64,000 nucleotides of DNA from Symsagittifera roscoffensis (taxonomy: Eukaryota > Xenacoelomorpha > Acoela > Convolutidae): the NCBI RefSeq assembly GCF_963678635.1, contig NC_087070.1, positions 6,296,539 through 6,360,538 of the forward strand, in the 5' to 3' direction. This document shows, in pieces, positions 1 to 11,131 of the stretch (its first letter is position 1; the number at the start of each line of letters is the position of its first letter). The position numbers and the translations under genes were made by a program. Below the pieces are notes generated by a model that was given only the letters and a program-made list of their open reading frames with translations, was not told where the DNA came from and did not search any database.

Positions 1-2577
1 TGCACAAAGAACACATTTTAATCAACTATAACCGATTAAAGTATCTTTTTTGCCTATTTTGTCCTAAAACCTGCATCTGAATTGCTTACATTTTATGCTT
101 TTTCCTAGACGTTGATTTGGTAAAACCGTTCAGGCAGTTTTCAAATCAATTCAAGTTTATAACAATTTTATTTCTTTATTTCTTCCCGATTAGACGTGCT
201 TCATGATAATTACCTTTAGTTTGTATAACCACCAAAAAAATTGGCACATTGTTTTACTTTTATGATCTTTGGAAGAATTGTTTTTCACAGACCGCGGTAA
301 TTTTTCAACTAATTTGAAATGATCTTAATTAAACTTTTGAATTCGTCGTATAAACTTTATGTTCAGATGGACTAAGTGTAACAAAACATCTTAAAGATTT
401 TTTAATTGACAAAAAATAAAAACGAATGGAAAATAATTGGAACACACTTTTGGTGAAACAGAATTTTTGCAAATCAAAATATAAAAATCAATTTTCTCTA
501 TTTATCTTTCTTTGCGACCGATCATGTTGCGATGTTAGTTGGTTAACTACATGATTAATGTCCCTGAAACTTCACGCCAATTTTTAATTACGTTTGGAAA
601 AACTTTGTTGAAGACACTTTGATGCAGACCACCCCAAATCGAAAAACCTTGTTTCGATGAAGAGAAAAACAGCGGATATCAGTATCAATTATGATAATTG
701 AAATGTAGAAGAGCCAAATAATACAAAATTGTTGAAAATAATAGACCCGATTTTTCCTGCTATTCAAAAAAAAATATTTGCGAGCAGGAATACACAGTAG
801 TTTCTGTTAACATTTTCTGCGCCGGCAGAAAATTCAACAAAGCTGACTTCGTTTTAAAATTTTCGGCGAACTTGATTAAGATGCCAAAAAAGAACAATTT
901 TGTCAACACTTTTTTTTTGGGTTTATTGAAAATCATCTCCACATGCTATGTAAACTCAAAGTGATATACTTTGAATATAACAAGAAAGTAAATAGACCAA
1001 CTGGCATGCCTCAATACAATTTAGAACGATTTGTAACACGGATTACAATTTCGGTAACAGTTATTAGCACGAAGCATATTAATTGCCCCAAATTGATTAT
1101 CTGTGAAGCCCCATAACTTGAAAAAAAATAATCAAAGGTGAGATATTTTTTTAAAGTTGAGATCCAGACAACAAAACCATTTGAATGATTTAAAAATTTG
1201 TGTCAAAAGTTGCTTGTTTAAATGTCGAAATTTGTCTAGGCAAAACCGAGCACAAATATTCCGTCATTTTCTTCGAAAATAGGAAAAATAACGAACATGA
1301 ACAAGTGTATTCCAGCTCTAGCTAATATTTGTTCATAGGCAAGACGTGGTTTAGTTGTCTTTGATAAAAAAAGTTGGGGAATCCAAAACAACTAGCTATA
1401 TTTGCTTTTTGCAAAATTCGCGATAAAACAAATGTGACGAAAAAATTTACATGAAAATTGATTGTAAGCAGAATCCACAGAAACTTTGTAAGAGGTATCC
1501 ATTTACATTTTGGAACATGTTTGAAGACTTGTCCCTGGATTCCATTCACCTACAGACACCAAATTGTGCGCCTATCCAGTGCACAGTTTGGCCTCGTAGT
1601 GAATCTACAATTTATGGCCCGAACCTAAAATTTTTCCGATATACTTTTCTGTTTAACATGCTTTGGCTAATTCAATCAAAGTCAGTACTTCATGTGAAAC
1701 CTCCTAGGTATTCAAGAAAACATAATTTGTTATAGAACAATTTTTGCATTTTTTATTTAGCTTTGGAGCATTCGTGATCGAAACGTATTGTGCTATTTTG
1801 CCACGACCGACTACTTTTGTTGCTAAGATCCAGATTGTAGCCTCAAAGGTTAAAGCAAGTCTATTTTTATTGTAAATTAGTTTTTCATGCCCGAAGACAG
1901 ACCCTCACAATAAAAATTATTGTCACATTTCTCATTTAATTTTTCTTAAGTGCAATATTTTTATAGTTTGTTACACAAGTGTGAATGGTTTCAAAGTAAT
2001 ACTGATTTTTGTAGTTCGAAAAAAAAATTAAACCCACCAATCGGCCGGTTTATCACGCATTTTTGGTATTCGGAAGTTGTGGAAAGCAAAGTTCAGAATT
2101 TTGAAACCAAAGATTGAATGGTGAAAAATCCCAATGTTTTTCTCAGTTTTGATTTAACTCTGACATATGCCTATGGTCTATTGCCCTAGTAGTTCGATGT
2201 TGTACGTGCAATTTTAATCACCCGAAAATTAAGTTAGAGGTAGTTATTTATTTGGTGTGCTGCTTACCTGTTAAGTACAAAACTCAACCTGCATAAAATC
2301 AAAATATTGAAATACAAACTAAAACATTTAAAAAAAAACAAGTCTAACAAAAATTTAAAAAACGGCGCTTTTTGAGAATTTTTGCGGACTGATTTAATTC
2401 AATTATGTCTGCCGGTAATGCAATTTTTCACTAAAAAACAATCGAGCATGCTCAAAATCGGCTTTGTTTCAATTCAATCCTTGAACTTTTATTGTTACTG
2501 AGTTAACCTCAAAAGATATGAAATGAAATCTATCATTTTATATACCGCTTGGCTTTGCTCGATTAGAATTTAATTCA
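1..2577. other. AT-rich stretch without a recognisable gene
   Basis: Long A and T runs in all frames and only short open frames. A slightly GC-richer patch near 1545-1640 can be read as about 30 residues, but it lacks convincing splice sites. I see no RNA gene or element ends here. Confidence 0.6.
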
Positions 2578-2760
2578 TGGCGGATCTAAGGTTTTCTCGT
2601 GGGAGAAGGCAGGTTTTCAATATTTTTTTGCAAAAGTTTAGTCGGCATTTTTTTCTTAAATTGAAAACGTTCTTTTACCGAGGTCTTTCAAAACGACATA
2701 TAAACAAACCATTAAACAGAAATTTGCAAATCAAAAAACGGCCCGCGATCAATTTTTAGA
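2578..2760 (-). repeat. Degraded hAT-like MITE end (possible)
   Basis: The left end resembles the right-hand terminus of the hAT MITE family found intact at 4530-4965: GGCGGATCTA followed by a variant of GGATTTTCTCGAG and then T-rich DNA. The similarity fades after about 70 bases and no target duplication is visible. It may be an old copy of the family or chance. Confidence 0.35.
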
Positions 2761-2987
2761 ACAATTTTTGAAAAAAAAATATAAAGAGCTATCAAACTTC
2801 GATAAAACTAACGTAACATTCCGGCAAAAGCTGCTCACATTCAGAAGATTCAATTCAAAATCAAGTTGATCATGTTTCTTTGAGTATTTGAGGCACTAGA
2901 AACCCTGTACGTCCTACTTACGAGAATCATAACAAAATCATAATAGAAAAATGGCAAAAGTTCAGTGTTAATCTGGATTTTTCTAAC

Positions 2988-3165
2988 CTGGACATGCTAG
3001 GAATGGTGATCGGTGCTCCGGGTATGCGGATGCCCTGTTTCTTCATCATATCTATCAGTTGGTCCCTGCCCGCAAAACCCCCACCCCCTCCCCCTCGGGT
3101 AGACTGCTGGTTTCCCCCCTTTGTTCTATTCTTCTCCAGTTGTGACACGGGCACGTACTTCAAAC
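2988..3165 (-). CDS. Likely internal exon of an unidentified host gene
   Basis: This 178-base stretch stands out by GC content and stays open on the minus strand. It is bounded by an acceptor (CTGCTTCAG then GTTTGAAG) and a donor (ATGTCCAG then GTTAGA). Phase is 2 nt at the start and 2 nt at the end. The peptide begins LKYVPVSQLEKNRTKGG, has a run of six glycines in the middle, and ends DMMKKQGIRIPGAPITIPS. The glycine-rich part looks like a flexible loop. I do not recognise a domain. No neighbouring exon could be placed; the flanks are AT-rich DNA and MITEs, so the gene probably has long repeat-filled introns. Its C-terminal half faintly resembles the protein encoded at 26468-27328. The exon call rests on composition plus splice sites only. 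Confidence 0.5.
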
Positions 3166-3426
3166 CTGAAGCAGATTTTGATTTATAACTTTTCTAGTTT
3201 TCTTAGGGCAGCTTTAAACTTAATTTTCGATTTCTATGTTACTTTTTCAAGTTACTATTGTCAACAGATTTACATAGAGGGAAAAACGCACGAGGAAAAG
3301 TTTTGATTCAAAAATTTTCAAAAAGATCTCCCGATCCAATAAAATATTGACAAGAAGGCCATATCTTCAAATCGCTATATCTTGAAGCCTAAATTACATC
3401 AAAATTAAGTAACAATTGCATAAAAA

Positions 3427-3775
3427 CAGGCGCGGATCTAGGAATTTCTCGAGGGGGCGGGGCGGATTTTCATAAAATTTTGAAATTTTTCTCGATCTTT
3501 TTTAGATAGACCAAAATGACTTTCTGAGCTCTCCTAAATAAGTATAAAGACCCCATTTTAACCAAACTTTGAGCGCCGCAGGCAAATTTTTCAAAAAACA
3601 GGCCAAAAAAAGCGTTTTTGTGCAGTTTTTGGAAAATGCCGACTAAAAAGTTGCGTTTTTTTGGCGCGCGTTGCCCCCACAAAAAAAACTAAAATGTATT
3701 GGCGCTTTAAAATTTTTTTAGGGTATGTCAGTCAAAAGTGGATATCTCAAAATAGTACAAAGTTGGATCCCTTAT
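3427..3775 (-). repeat. Truncated hAT-like MITE
   Basis: This copy runs in reverse relative to 4530-4965. It starts with CAGGCGCGGATCTAGG, passes the GGCGCGCG core at about 3662 and fades near 3775, so the other terminus is missing. It is clearly more diverged than the three 435-436 bp copies and has no visible target duplication. I infer an old, end-truncated member. Confidence 0.75.
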
Positions 3776-3937
3776 CTTTTTATTAGTTTGATGTCCCTTC
3801 AGCTTGTTGGCCAACCACTCATTTTGTATTAGGATTTCGTGTATTTAAAGTTATAGAAACTAATTGTACGAATATGTGTATCATCGTCTAATAAAAGCTG
3901 TTTGGTGCGATCGGACCTTGAGACTGTGCTGGAATCA

Positions 3938-4155
3938 GGCTCTTTTCCTTTTCCCCCTCTCTTTTTTTATGAAATTCATTAAATGAAAGTCTATCTCAAT
4001 TGGCTTTTCAAGTTATAAACTGCATTAAAACGTCTCAGCGTGAACAGGTGAACAATATTTTGCAACATTTCCTTACATGCAACATGCGTGTGAACAATTT
4101 TTGAACAGCTTTATTTTGTAAGCTTACGAGGGGGGCAGGAAACTGGAAAAGAACC
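3938..4155. repeat. GGCTCTTTTCC MITE, copy at 3.9 kb
   Basis: The element starts GGCTCTTTTCC and ends GGAAAAGAACC, near-perfect inverted termini about 218 bases apart. The interior carries the family signature (AAACTGCATTAAAACG, a GTGAACA motif, GAACAGCTTT). Related copies lie at 19053, 19801, 33683 and 33935. There is no coding capacity. The superfamily is not settled; the copy at 19053 suggests an 8-bp target duplication. Confidence 0.7.
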
Positions 4156-4339
4156 CGCAACAAGGTGAAAAAAGAATCGTCAAACTAATTGAGGGTGGTG
4201 AGATGAAGAAACTAACCGCCGAGATACCGAGGCAGCGGTGATCGCGGACCATTTCTAGACGAGGCGGAAAAAATGCTAAAATTTCGGCCCACAGGTGCAC
4301 ACCACGAAAGGACAAAAAAGGGACACAACTATTGAAGAG

Positions 4340-4475
4340 CTCGCTGACTAAATCCTTCAGGATTAAATCCCTCTATCTGTGGATCAAATCCCACTGAGTT
4401 AATCCCCCAGGACTACCTTCTCCATAGGACTAAAAACCCGCAGGACAAAATCCCCCAGGGTTTCTTTTAATATCC
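4340..4475. repeat. Degenerate array of GGACTAAATCCC-like units
   Basis: Five to six short units of the type GGATTAAATCCC, GGATCAAATCCC, GGACTAAAAACCC and GGACAAAATCCC follow each other at roughly 20-30 base spacing. Each unit is itself nearly palindromic. They resemble the repeated units in the termini of the MULE at 58974-61091, so this may be the leftover terminus of a related element. The rest of 4156-4529 shows nothing else I can name. Confidence 0.45.
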
Positions 4476-4529
4476 CCCACATTAAGAGAATTTATTTTAA
4501 AAAAGTGAGAAATTCGCAACAGTTTTAAG

Positions 4530-4965
4530 CAGGGGCGGATTTAGGGGGGGGGGCGGGGGGGCGGACACCCCCCCCCCCTCAGGGATTCGACCCCCTGCCG
4601 ACCCAAAGGGTCCCCCCTTTGATACTTTTTCAGAAATCCATTTTTGGCCGACCGACCCTAAAATTTTTCTAAAGGCGCCTTCGGCGCCAATATATACTAA
4701 TTTTGAGGGGGAGCGCGCGCCAAAAAAACGCGATTTTTTTGTCAAAATTTTTCAAAAATTGCCCAAAAACGGCTTTTTTGACTGTTTTTTCAAAAATTTG
4801 CCTGCGGCGCAGAAAATTTAGCCAAAGTAGGGCCAAAACAGTGCTTTGGGAGAGCTCGAAAAATCAATTTGGTCGACCTAAAAAAAAAAAAAAAAGGTCG
4901 TCAAAATTTTGGAAATTTTTTTGAAAATCCGCCCCCCCCTCGAGAAAATCCTAGATCCGCCCCTG
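4530..4965 (+). mobile_element. hAT-superfamily MITE, intact copy 1
   Basis: The termini CAGGGGCGGATTTAGG and, inverted, CAGGGGCGGATCTAGG enclose 436 bases. They are flanked by a perfect 8-bp target duplication GTTTTAAG (4522-4529 and 4966-4973). TIR sequence and 8-bp duplication point to the hAT superfamily. The interior is non-coding, with poly-G and poly-C blocks, a GGCGCGCG-type core and A/T runs. Copies at 56337 and 61902 have almost the same length. Confidence 0.93.
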
Positions 4966-5239
4966 GTTTTAAGGATGTCAACAAAACAAATTCGTGGATA
5001 AAACTTCGAAAATAATGAACAGTCCATCGTTGGAGGTTCTCTATTTTGAGACGGTGTAATGTAGATAATGCAGGAATTGTATCTGGACAATATTTAACAA
5101 CCGGGAAATCAACAAAAAAGCTTTAACTTCTGAAAGCCATGAATACACGGAAACATACAACTAAATCCGCGTCTACAGCTCCCTACCCAGGAAGATTACA
5201 ATTCTTAGAGGAGCCGACAAGGTTCTATTTTATCTATTT

Positions 5240-6180
5240 TTTCAACATTTACGTTGATTGGATTATGGAACAATGACTAGAAAACGTCAATCGTGGCATC
5301 GCGCTTGACGATTTGTCCAAAGCTGACTTGTACTTTGCTCACGACTTTTGCGTAGTTGACGACAATGAAGTTGCAGGTGCCCAGCGGCTCCCGGAAAAAA
5401 TTGTCAGCAACTCAGAACAAGTTGATCTTCATCTAAATAAAGGGTAAAGGAATTTCTTCTGTGCTCAAGTTACTACCCAAGAGTTCATTAACAACATGGG
5501 CCAGGAGAAAGCTGATGTTTTCTGTTTTTTTTTTGACAAGTAGAATCCAGCTGAAAAGCAAAATCAGAAACGGAATAAATTCCCGAGTCGCATAAGCAGC
5601 AAGTAGCTTCAAAACGCCCAAAAATCTATCGAGTAAACGCAACATACTGCATAAGTGGAAGATAGAGGTTTACAGAGGTTGCAATATGACCGTGCTTCTC
5701 TACAGATGGGAAAGGCATTCGAAAGACGATGTCTAAGACGAAATATGATGACAGGGCACGAGACACCAACGGAAAACATCGCCAGCGCCGTTAACTTTGA
5801 ACATTGCTGAAGAAAAGGCGTCTTAGAAGGCTGGGACAAAATCTGGAAATGAACGAAAATGAGATCCCAAACGCAGCCCTAGAATTTGACAAAAGAGATT
5901 CATGGCGAAGAAAACCAGAAAAAGTCAGACGAATTTGGAGGAAAACAGTCAGGAAAGAACTGCAGAAGAGTGAAAACCACCAAGAATATCAGTTAAGAAA
6001 TGGGAAGCCGAGTCGTCTGAACTGTCCAAAAAACTCGCGAGCAACAGGAGCCAATAGAGAGCACTTATTCGTAATCTTGAGGTGGAGAGCAAAGACAAAT
6101 GGCTGCATGGCCTATAATGCAAAACATGAAACTGAAAATGGGCTGAGAGTCTTGATTTCAAAATATTTTACATTTGATTG
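5240..6180 (+). pseudogene. Decayed LINE reverse transcriptase, 3' part
   Basis: Several plus-strand frames give pieces in the order expected for the C-terminal half of an RTE/CR1-type LINE polymerase. Near 5300-5450 is a DLSKADLYFAHDFCVVDD-like piece, matching the DxxFADD catalytic region but with the second aspartate pair broken to FAHD. Near 5590-5690 is KTPKNLSSKRNILHKW, followed by a VLLYRWE-like piece. At 5804-5960 is RRLRRLGQNLEMNENEIP with WRRKPEKVRRIWRKTV, matching the LRWLGHVLRM...RIP...WRRTVEKEL end of such proteins. Stops and frame changes separate the pieces, so the copy is dead. The clade cannot be fixed by eye. Confidence 0.65.
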
Positions 6181-6181
6181 A

Positions 6182-6618
6182 TACCAAGTGTACCAAAAGA
6201 ACTTGTTTAATATGGTTTGAAATCAAGAGTAAAAATAAAAAGTATAAGAGTTAAAAGTAAAAATGGATTAAAACCAAAAATGGTTCATAATCAAAAATAA
6301 CTCCATGCTCAAAATGTTTGTCGATTTATAAACTTTCAGTTTTTGCTCTTACAATCCTTAAATATCAAAATATGAAAAAAAAAGTTTTCCTAAATTTTAT
6401 GATGTTCCTTGAGCAGTTTTCTTAAAATAACACTAGCGCACTGATAAATAACTATTTTGATAGTATTTTTCAACCTGCAAAATTACTTTTTAATTTGGTT
6501 TTCAGATTATAAAATGATTTTTTTCTGTCGAAAAAACTTATGAATTTATTGTAAATCAATTCACTGAAACAAATGGACAACTATAAAAACAAATTTGATT
6601 GCTACAACAAGAAACACT
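6182..6618. other. AT-rich spacer before element A
   Basis: Very A-rich DNA with a run of AAAAATAAAAAG-like and AATCAAAAAT-like words near 6230-6310. No coding or RNA signal seen. The last four bases, CACT at 6615-6618, are the left target duplication of element A. Confidence 0.6.
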
Positions 6619-6825
6619 TGTCATAGTATCTAAATTTAGTTCAAGTTCCATTTCTAGTTGTGCTACTTAATTCATTTATCTGTCTGGTGCTAACTGGTAT
6701 TTAACCTTCGGAGTTTGTCTGTCACCTTCGGATGACAGCTATTTTGTTGTCTCCGACTAACTTTCCAAACTACGGTTACTTACTAAAAAGGATTGAAATT
6801 AACACCTCGAAACCGTCTTTTCTCA
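6619..6825 (+). repeat. Element A 5' LTR
   Basis: Matches 15377-15583 along its whole length. It starts TG and ends CA. It holds TATTTAACC, a TATA-like stretch, and the hairpin-forming CTGTCACCTTCGGATGACAG. The final A plus the following TGG make the first codon of gag. Confidence 0.95.
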
Positions 6826-7790
6826 TGGCGCAGCCAACAGGCCAAAGTGGGGGGAAAACCCGCTGGGGATTACATCGTTTTGGCCCTCGACGTTTGCAGA
6901 TCCACCAATGCTATGGGAGTTTTGGTTCAATCGTTTTCAATGGGGGATGGTGGCCAAATATAGTATAAACCCAAAGAATTTCTATTATGCCAGTACGTTA
7001 ACTGCAGCGCAGGTTACAGATTTACCAGTGGAGGTAGACGGAAAAGATCGCCTGGCGTCGGAGCAAACACTTATCTCGAACTTGTATTTGTGTCTGGGGG
7101 AGAAAGGACAGGATGAGCTACATAAGAGGAAACCACACCTGGATTTATCTACAACAAGGTACTCTAGAGTATTTGATACTATTGAAACAGAATTTAAGAA
7201 GGAACGGAACGAAACTTACGAGACATTCCAACTTTTGGCACGGAAGCAACAAATAGGAGAATCATTGGAACAGTTCCACTCAGTGTTGAGTGGGCTGGCC
7301 GCTCGATGTAATTTTGGAGCATTGGAGACCAGGATTTTGCGGGATGTGTTCATTGTAAACATGAACAATAGGGAGGCGCAAAACGAGTTATGTCGCTCGA
7401 CGAAGACACCAGAGGAGGTGTACCGTATTGCACTTTCATATGAACGTGGATACAAATATGCTAAGTCATACGGATCGATAACCGGGGGAGCAACAACTAG
7501 TGGCACCACCGGTGGAACTGGAGCGTTCCAAATCAAGACGGAACCGGTGGGAGCCATCCGAGGAGGATACAGAAACAATAGACAGCGGGGCCGTGGATCG
7601 TTTAGAGGGCGAGCAGAAATGAGAAGCGGTGGTTCTAGATGATGCTATAATTGTGACCAACCCAATTTTACCCCGGAAAACCTCACAACTTGTCCAGCCA
7701 AAAATGCAACGTGTAACTTCTGCCGAAAAACGGGACACTACGAGAGGACTTGTAGGGGAAAGCAAAATAATCGGGGAAGACGGCAGTGGG
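6826..7790 (+). mobile_element. Element A gag region
   Basis: Codes for a capsid/nucleocapsid protein related to element B gag. Shared blocks include SNLYLCLGEKGQDELHK, the RNETYETFQLLARKQ helix, AARCNFGALETRILRDVF and the QNELCRSTKTPEEVYRIA block. An RG-rich stretch precedes two CCHC zinc knuckles near 7640-7760, the second with the GHYERTCRGK type of ending. Gag would form the virus-like particle and bind the RNA. The region is broken. Confidence 0.85.
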
Positions 7791-8350
7791 ACTAATCCAA
7801 AATCAGGAAGATATGGAAGCTAGTGAAATAGGCGATGCGGAGGATACTTACTCGCAGCATGAGAATTCCATTGGCTGGGTTAATACACCGATAAAGAAGC
7901 AACGATCGTGGGATTCGGATAGCTCAGGAGATTATGTTGTCATGGCTATCAAATCTCGAAGAGAAACAGAAATAAAAGTGGCCGGCGCCCGACTACCAAT
8001 TAAGGTAAATGGAAAGCAAACAAACGTGTGGATAGATAGTGGATCACCGATTTCAATATTCACCATTGGGGAATTGAAACGGACATTGGGCACCGCAGGC
8101 GTAAATGTATAACACCAGCACCGGAGGACGATGAGTTCAGGGATTACGGAAACAACCCCTTACGACTACTAGGAACAATGGACTTATTGTTGGAAACGAA
8201 CGGATGGGTGACCAACGCGAATATCAGAGTGATTGGAGGAAGCAGACCATCCATTATTGGGAGAGACCTAATTCCAAATCTTGGATTACAGATAGTGCAG
8301 AAGACACCGGAGGAGAGTGTGATGTCGGTACAGAGTGATCAATCTGCGGC

Positions 8351-11131
8351 CGAGGCAACTGAAGTGGAGGATTCACTAGAGCACTGGCAGACCTATTTCA
8401 GTAAGCAGTTTGAAAACCTTTTTAACAGAGTCGGAAAAATTAAGAATTATAGGGTACACGCGGATTTTTTCGAAACGTTAACGCCAATTCAACAAAAAGG
8501 ACGTAGAGTGCCGATCACATTGCAGGATAAGGTCGATAAGGAAATTGATAAACTTTTACGACAAGGACACATTGAAAAGCTGAATGAATGTTCGGATAAG
8601 TATTTTGATTCTCCGATTGTAATAACAGTGAAAAAGGACGGATCAGTAAAATTAGCGTTAGAATCCCGGGAGTTGAACAAGCAAGTCCACAAGAATAAAT
8701 ACCAAATGCCGAATATAGAAGAGCTTATGGATACGGTAGGACAAACGATAAGCGAACGGAAACCAGGAGATGTATATTTTTCTACTATGGACTTTACGTA
8801 CGCGTACGGTCATTTACCACTTAGCCCGGAAACGAGCGTGCAATGCAATTTTTCGCTGGTAGGAGGAAAATCAACGGGCACATATCGTTTTCAAACGGGG
8901 TTCTACGGCCTTGCAACCATGCCAGCGGAATTTCAAAGAGTGATGGATACGATCCTTTTGGAATTTCCGCAGGTGCATGCTTTTATTGATGACATTTTGG
9001 TGGTCACCAGAGGTACGGAGATTGGGCATATCTCGACAGTTGAGAAAATTTTGAGGAAGTTGGATCGCAAAAATATGTCACTTAAGCTCATAAAATGCCA
9101 ATTTGCGCGGAGAGAGTGTGAATGGTTGGGACACAAAATAACTCGTACCGGAATAACACCGCTCGCCCGAAAAAGGGAACCGATCGAATCGCTAAAAGCA
9201 CCAAAAACGGTGTCACAACTTAAATCCTGTATGGGCTCCATTCACAGCTTGCACAAATATCTTCCGGCGCTTGCGGAATCATCAGCGTCATTGCGCCCAC
9301 TATTAAGCCTGAAAAACGATTATATTTGGAGTGATGAATGTCAAATATCATTCGAAAACCTGAAAAAGCAGGTGGCTAACATAGTAGAACTTCGGCATTT
9401 TGATATACACCGGGACACAAGAATTGCGTGTGACGCTAGTCATAACGGGCTTGGAGCGGTTCTTGAGCAACTAACTTCCGACGGCTGGCGGCCGATATCG
9501 TTCGCGTCCCGGCATTTAAACGAGGCAGAGAAGAATTATTCAACTAATGAATTAGAAATGCTGGCAGTTGTGTGGGGGGCGGAATATTTTCGCAACTATG
9601 TGCTGGGAAGAAAATTTTTAATAGTTACGGACCATAAGGCACTAGTATCATTGCTAAATGGAAACAACAAAAAGAACAAAACAATGTTCAGCAGATTAAC
9701 AAGATGGTTAGATCGCCTTATTCCGTTCGATTTTCAAGTAGAGCATAAACCCGGAGCAAAAATTGGACTTGCCGATTATCTATCAAGGCATCCCAGTTTG
9801 GAACCTCAACCGGTTAGCACTTACGACAGTATGTTTACGGTGGCGAAAATTAGCAGAATTATATCCGCCCTCGGATTTCAAAAGGAACCTGTCTCCAAAA
9901 ATAGACTCGAGTCTCCACCGGTTACTAATAATAGACGCGTTTGTAATATATCGAATAGGAAACGACCGGTAGAGGGCGAACGATCATGCGATGGAAATTG
10001 GACCAATCACAAAGCGACGAATTGCATTTCCGGCAGGTCAATTAAGTTTAGTAATAATTCAGTTGGGACTAATATTGAAGCTAACTTTAGTCACTTAAAT
10101 CCTTCAAAAACACTCAAAATTTCTTCAAATTCTACAACAAACACTCAAAATTCAAAACACAATTTAATCATGGAAAGAAAAATCTGAAAATTATTGGAAC
10201 GACACCCTAGCATTAGTAGTAGCGATGAAGTAGAGGAGATTGATGTGGATATGCAGGCGGTTACAACAGAAGTCCGGAGCACTAAAACAAATACTATTAT
10301 TTCCATTCCGTCGGTTTAACCTGGTGAAAGTTATCCACCGGTTAATCCAGAAAATAAAGTTATGTCCATCATTCCGAGAAATTGCAAAATCGTCAGTAAA
10401 CAAACCGCTCTTCTTGAATTGTTCAATCTTCGATTCATAGAATCACAATATAATTCAGATCCACAATTACAAGCCATTATCGAATTAATTAAATGTAAAG
10501 ACCCTCAGTTACACTCAAAAATTGCAGCGATGAGTAAGTACTTTGCGCAGTATACGCAGGACTTTCACGTAAGAGACGGATGCCTGTGGATGGATGAGAG
10601 GCTGGTGATCCCTAACACTTTGCAAGCGGCGGTGTCTAATAGGTTACACTATTATCACCACGGCAAATCAAGTATGTACGACGCGGTTAAAGACATCTGG
10701 TACCCGTACATGTTCCGTAACCTAGCAACTATCGCCGGAAATTGCCAGGAATGCACATTAGCGGGTAAGAACTTGAAAAATATGTGTTTGAAGAATGGTA
10801 TAGGGAAAATACCTGAGCCGAGGGAACCAAATGAATCGGTACAACTGGATTTTTGGGGGCCCATTAACTACTTGAAGGAGTCTAAAAAGTATGTTTTGGT
10901 GGCGGTGGATCGGTTCTCACGTTGGCCATCGGCTATCGTCTGTAGTTCTAACCGATCAGATAAAATTATTAAATTTTTAAAAGCATACATAATTGCCCAT
11001 GGAGTTCCGCGCCAAATTCGAGTTGATCAAGGAACAAACTTTATGTCTAAGGAGGTTAGGGCATTTTGTCATGAACAAGGAATTGAAATCCTCATCTCGC
11101 CAGTGATTGATCATAGGGCAACAGGATGTGT
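8351..11131 (+). repeat. Tandem repeat unit 1 inside element A (2,781 bp)
   Basis: This unit recurs immediately as 11132-13912 with about five differences in 2,781 bases. Both units begin CGAGGCAACTGAAG. A CGA triplet occurs at both ends of the unit, so the duplication joint has 3-bp microhomology rather than LTR sequence. The units are far more alike (about 0.2%) than the two LTRs (about 3%), so the duplication is younger than the insertion, or it is an assembly product. Confidence 0.93.

Noticed and set aside
1451-1735. A 94-codon plus-strand frame near 1.5 kb as a gene
   Set aside because: Composition is close to background, there is no splice or start support, and no recognisable motif.
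2994-3188. A proline-rich plus-strand frame over the exon at 2988-3165
   Set aside because: It is the complement of the glycine codons of the minus-strand exon; splice sites and composition favour the minus strand.
4124-4315. A 63-codon minus-strand frame overlapping the MITE at 3938
   Set aside because: It overlaps the MITE terminus, has no family and only a chance donor-like GTTAGT.
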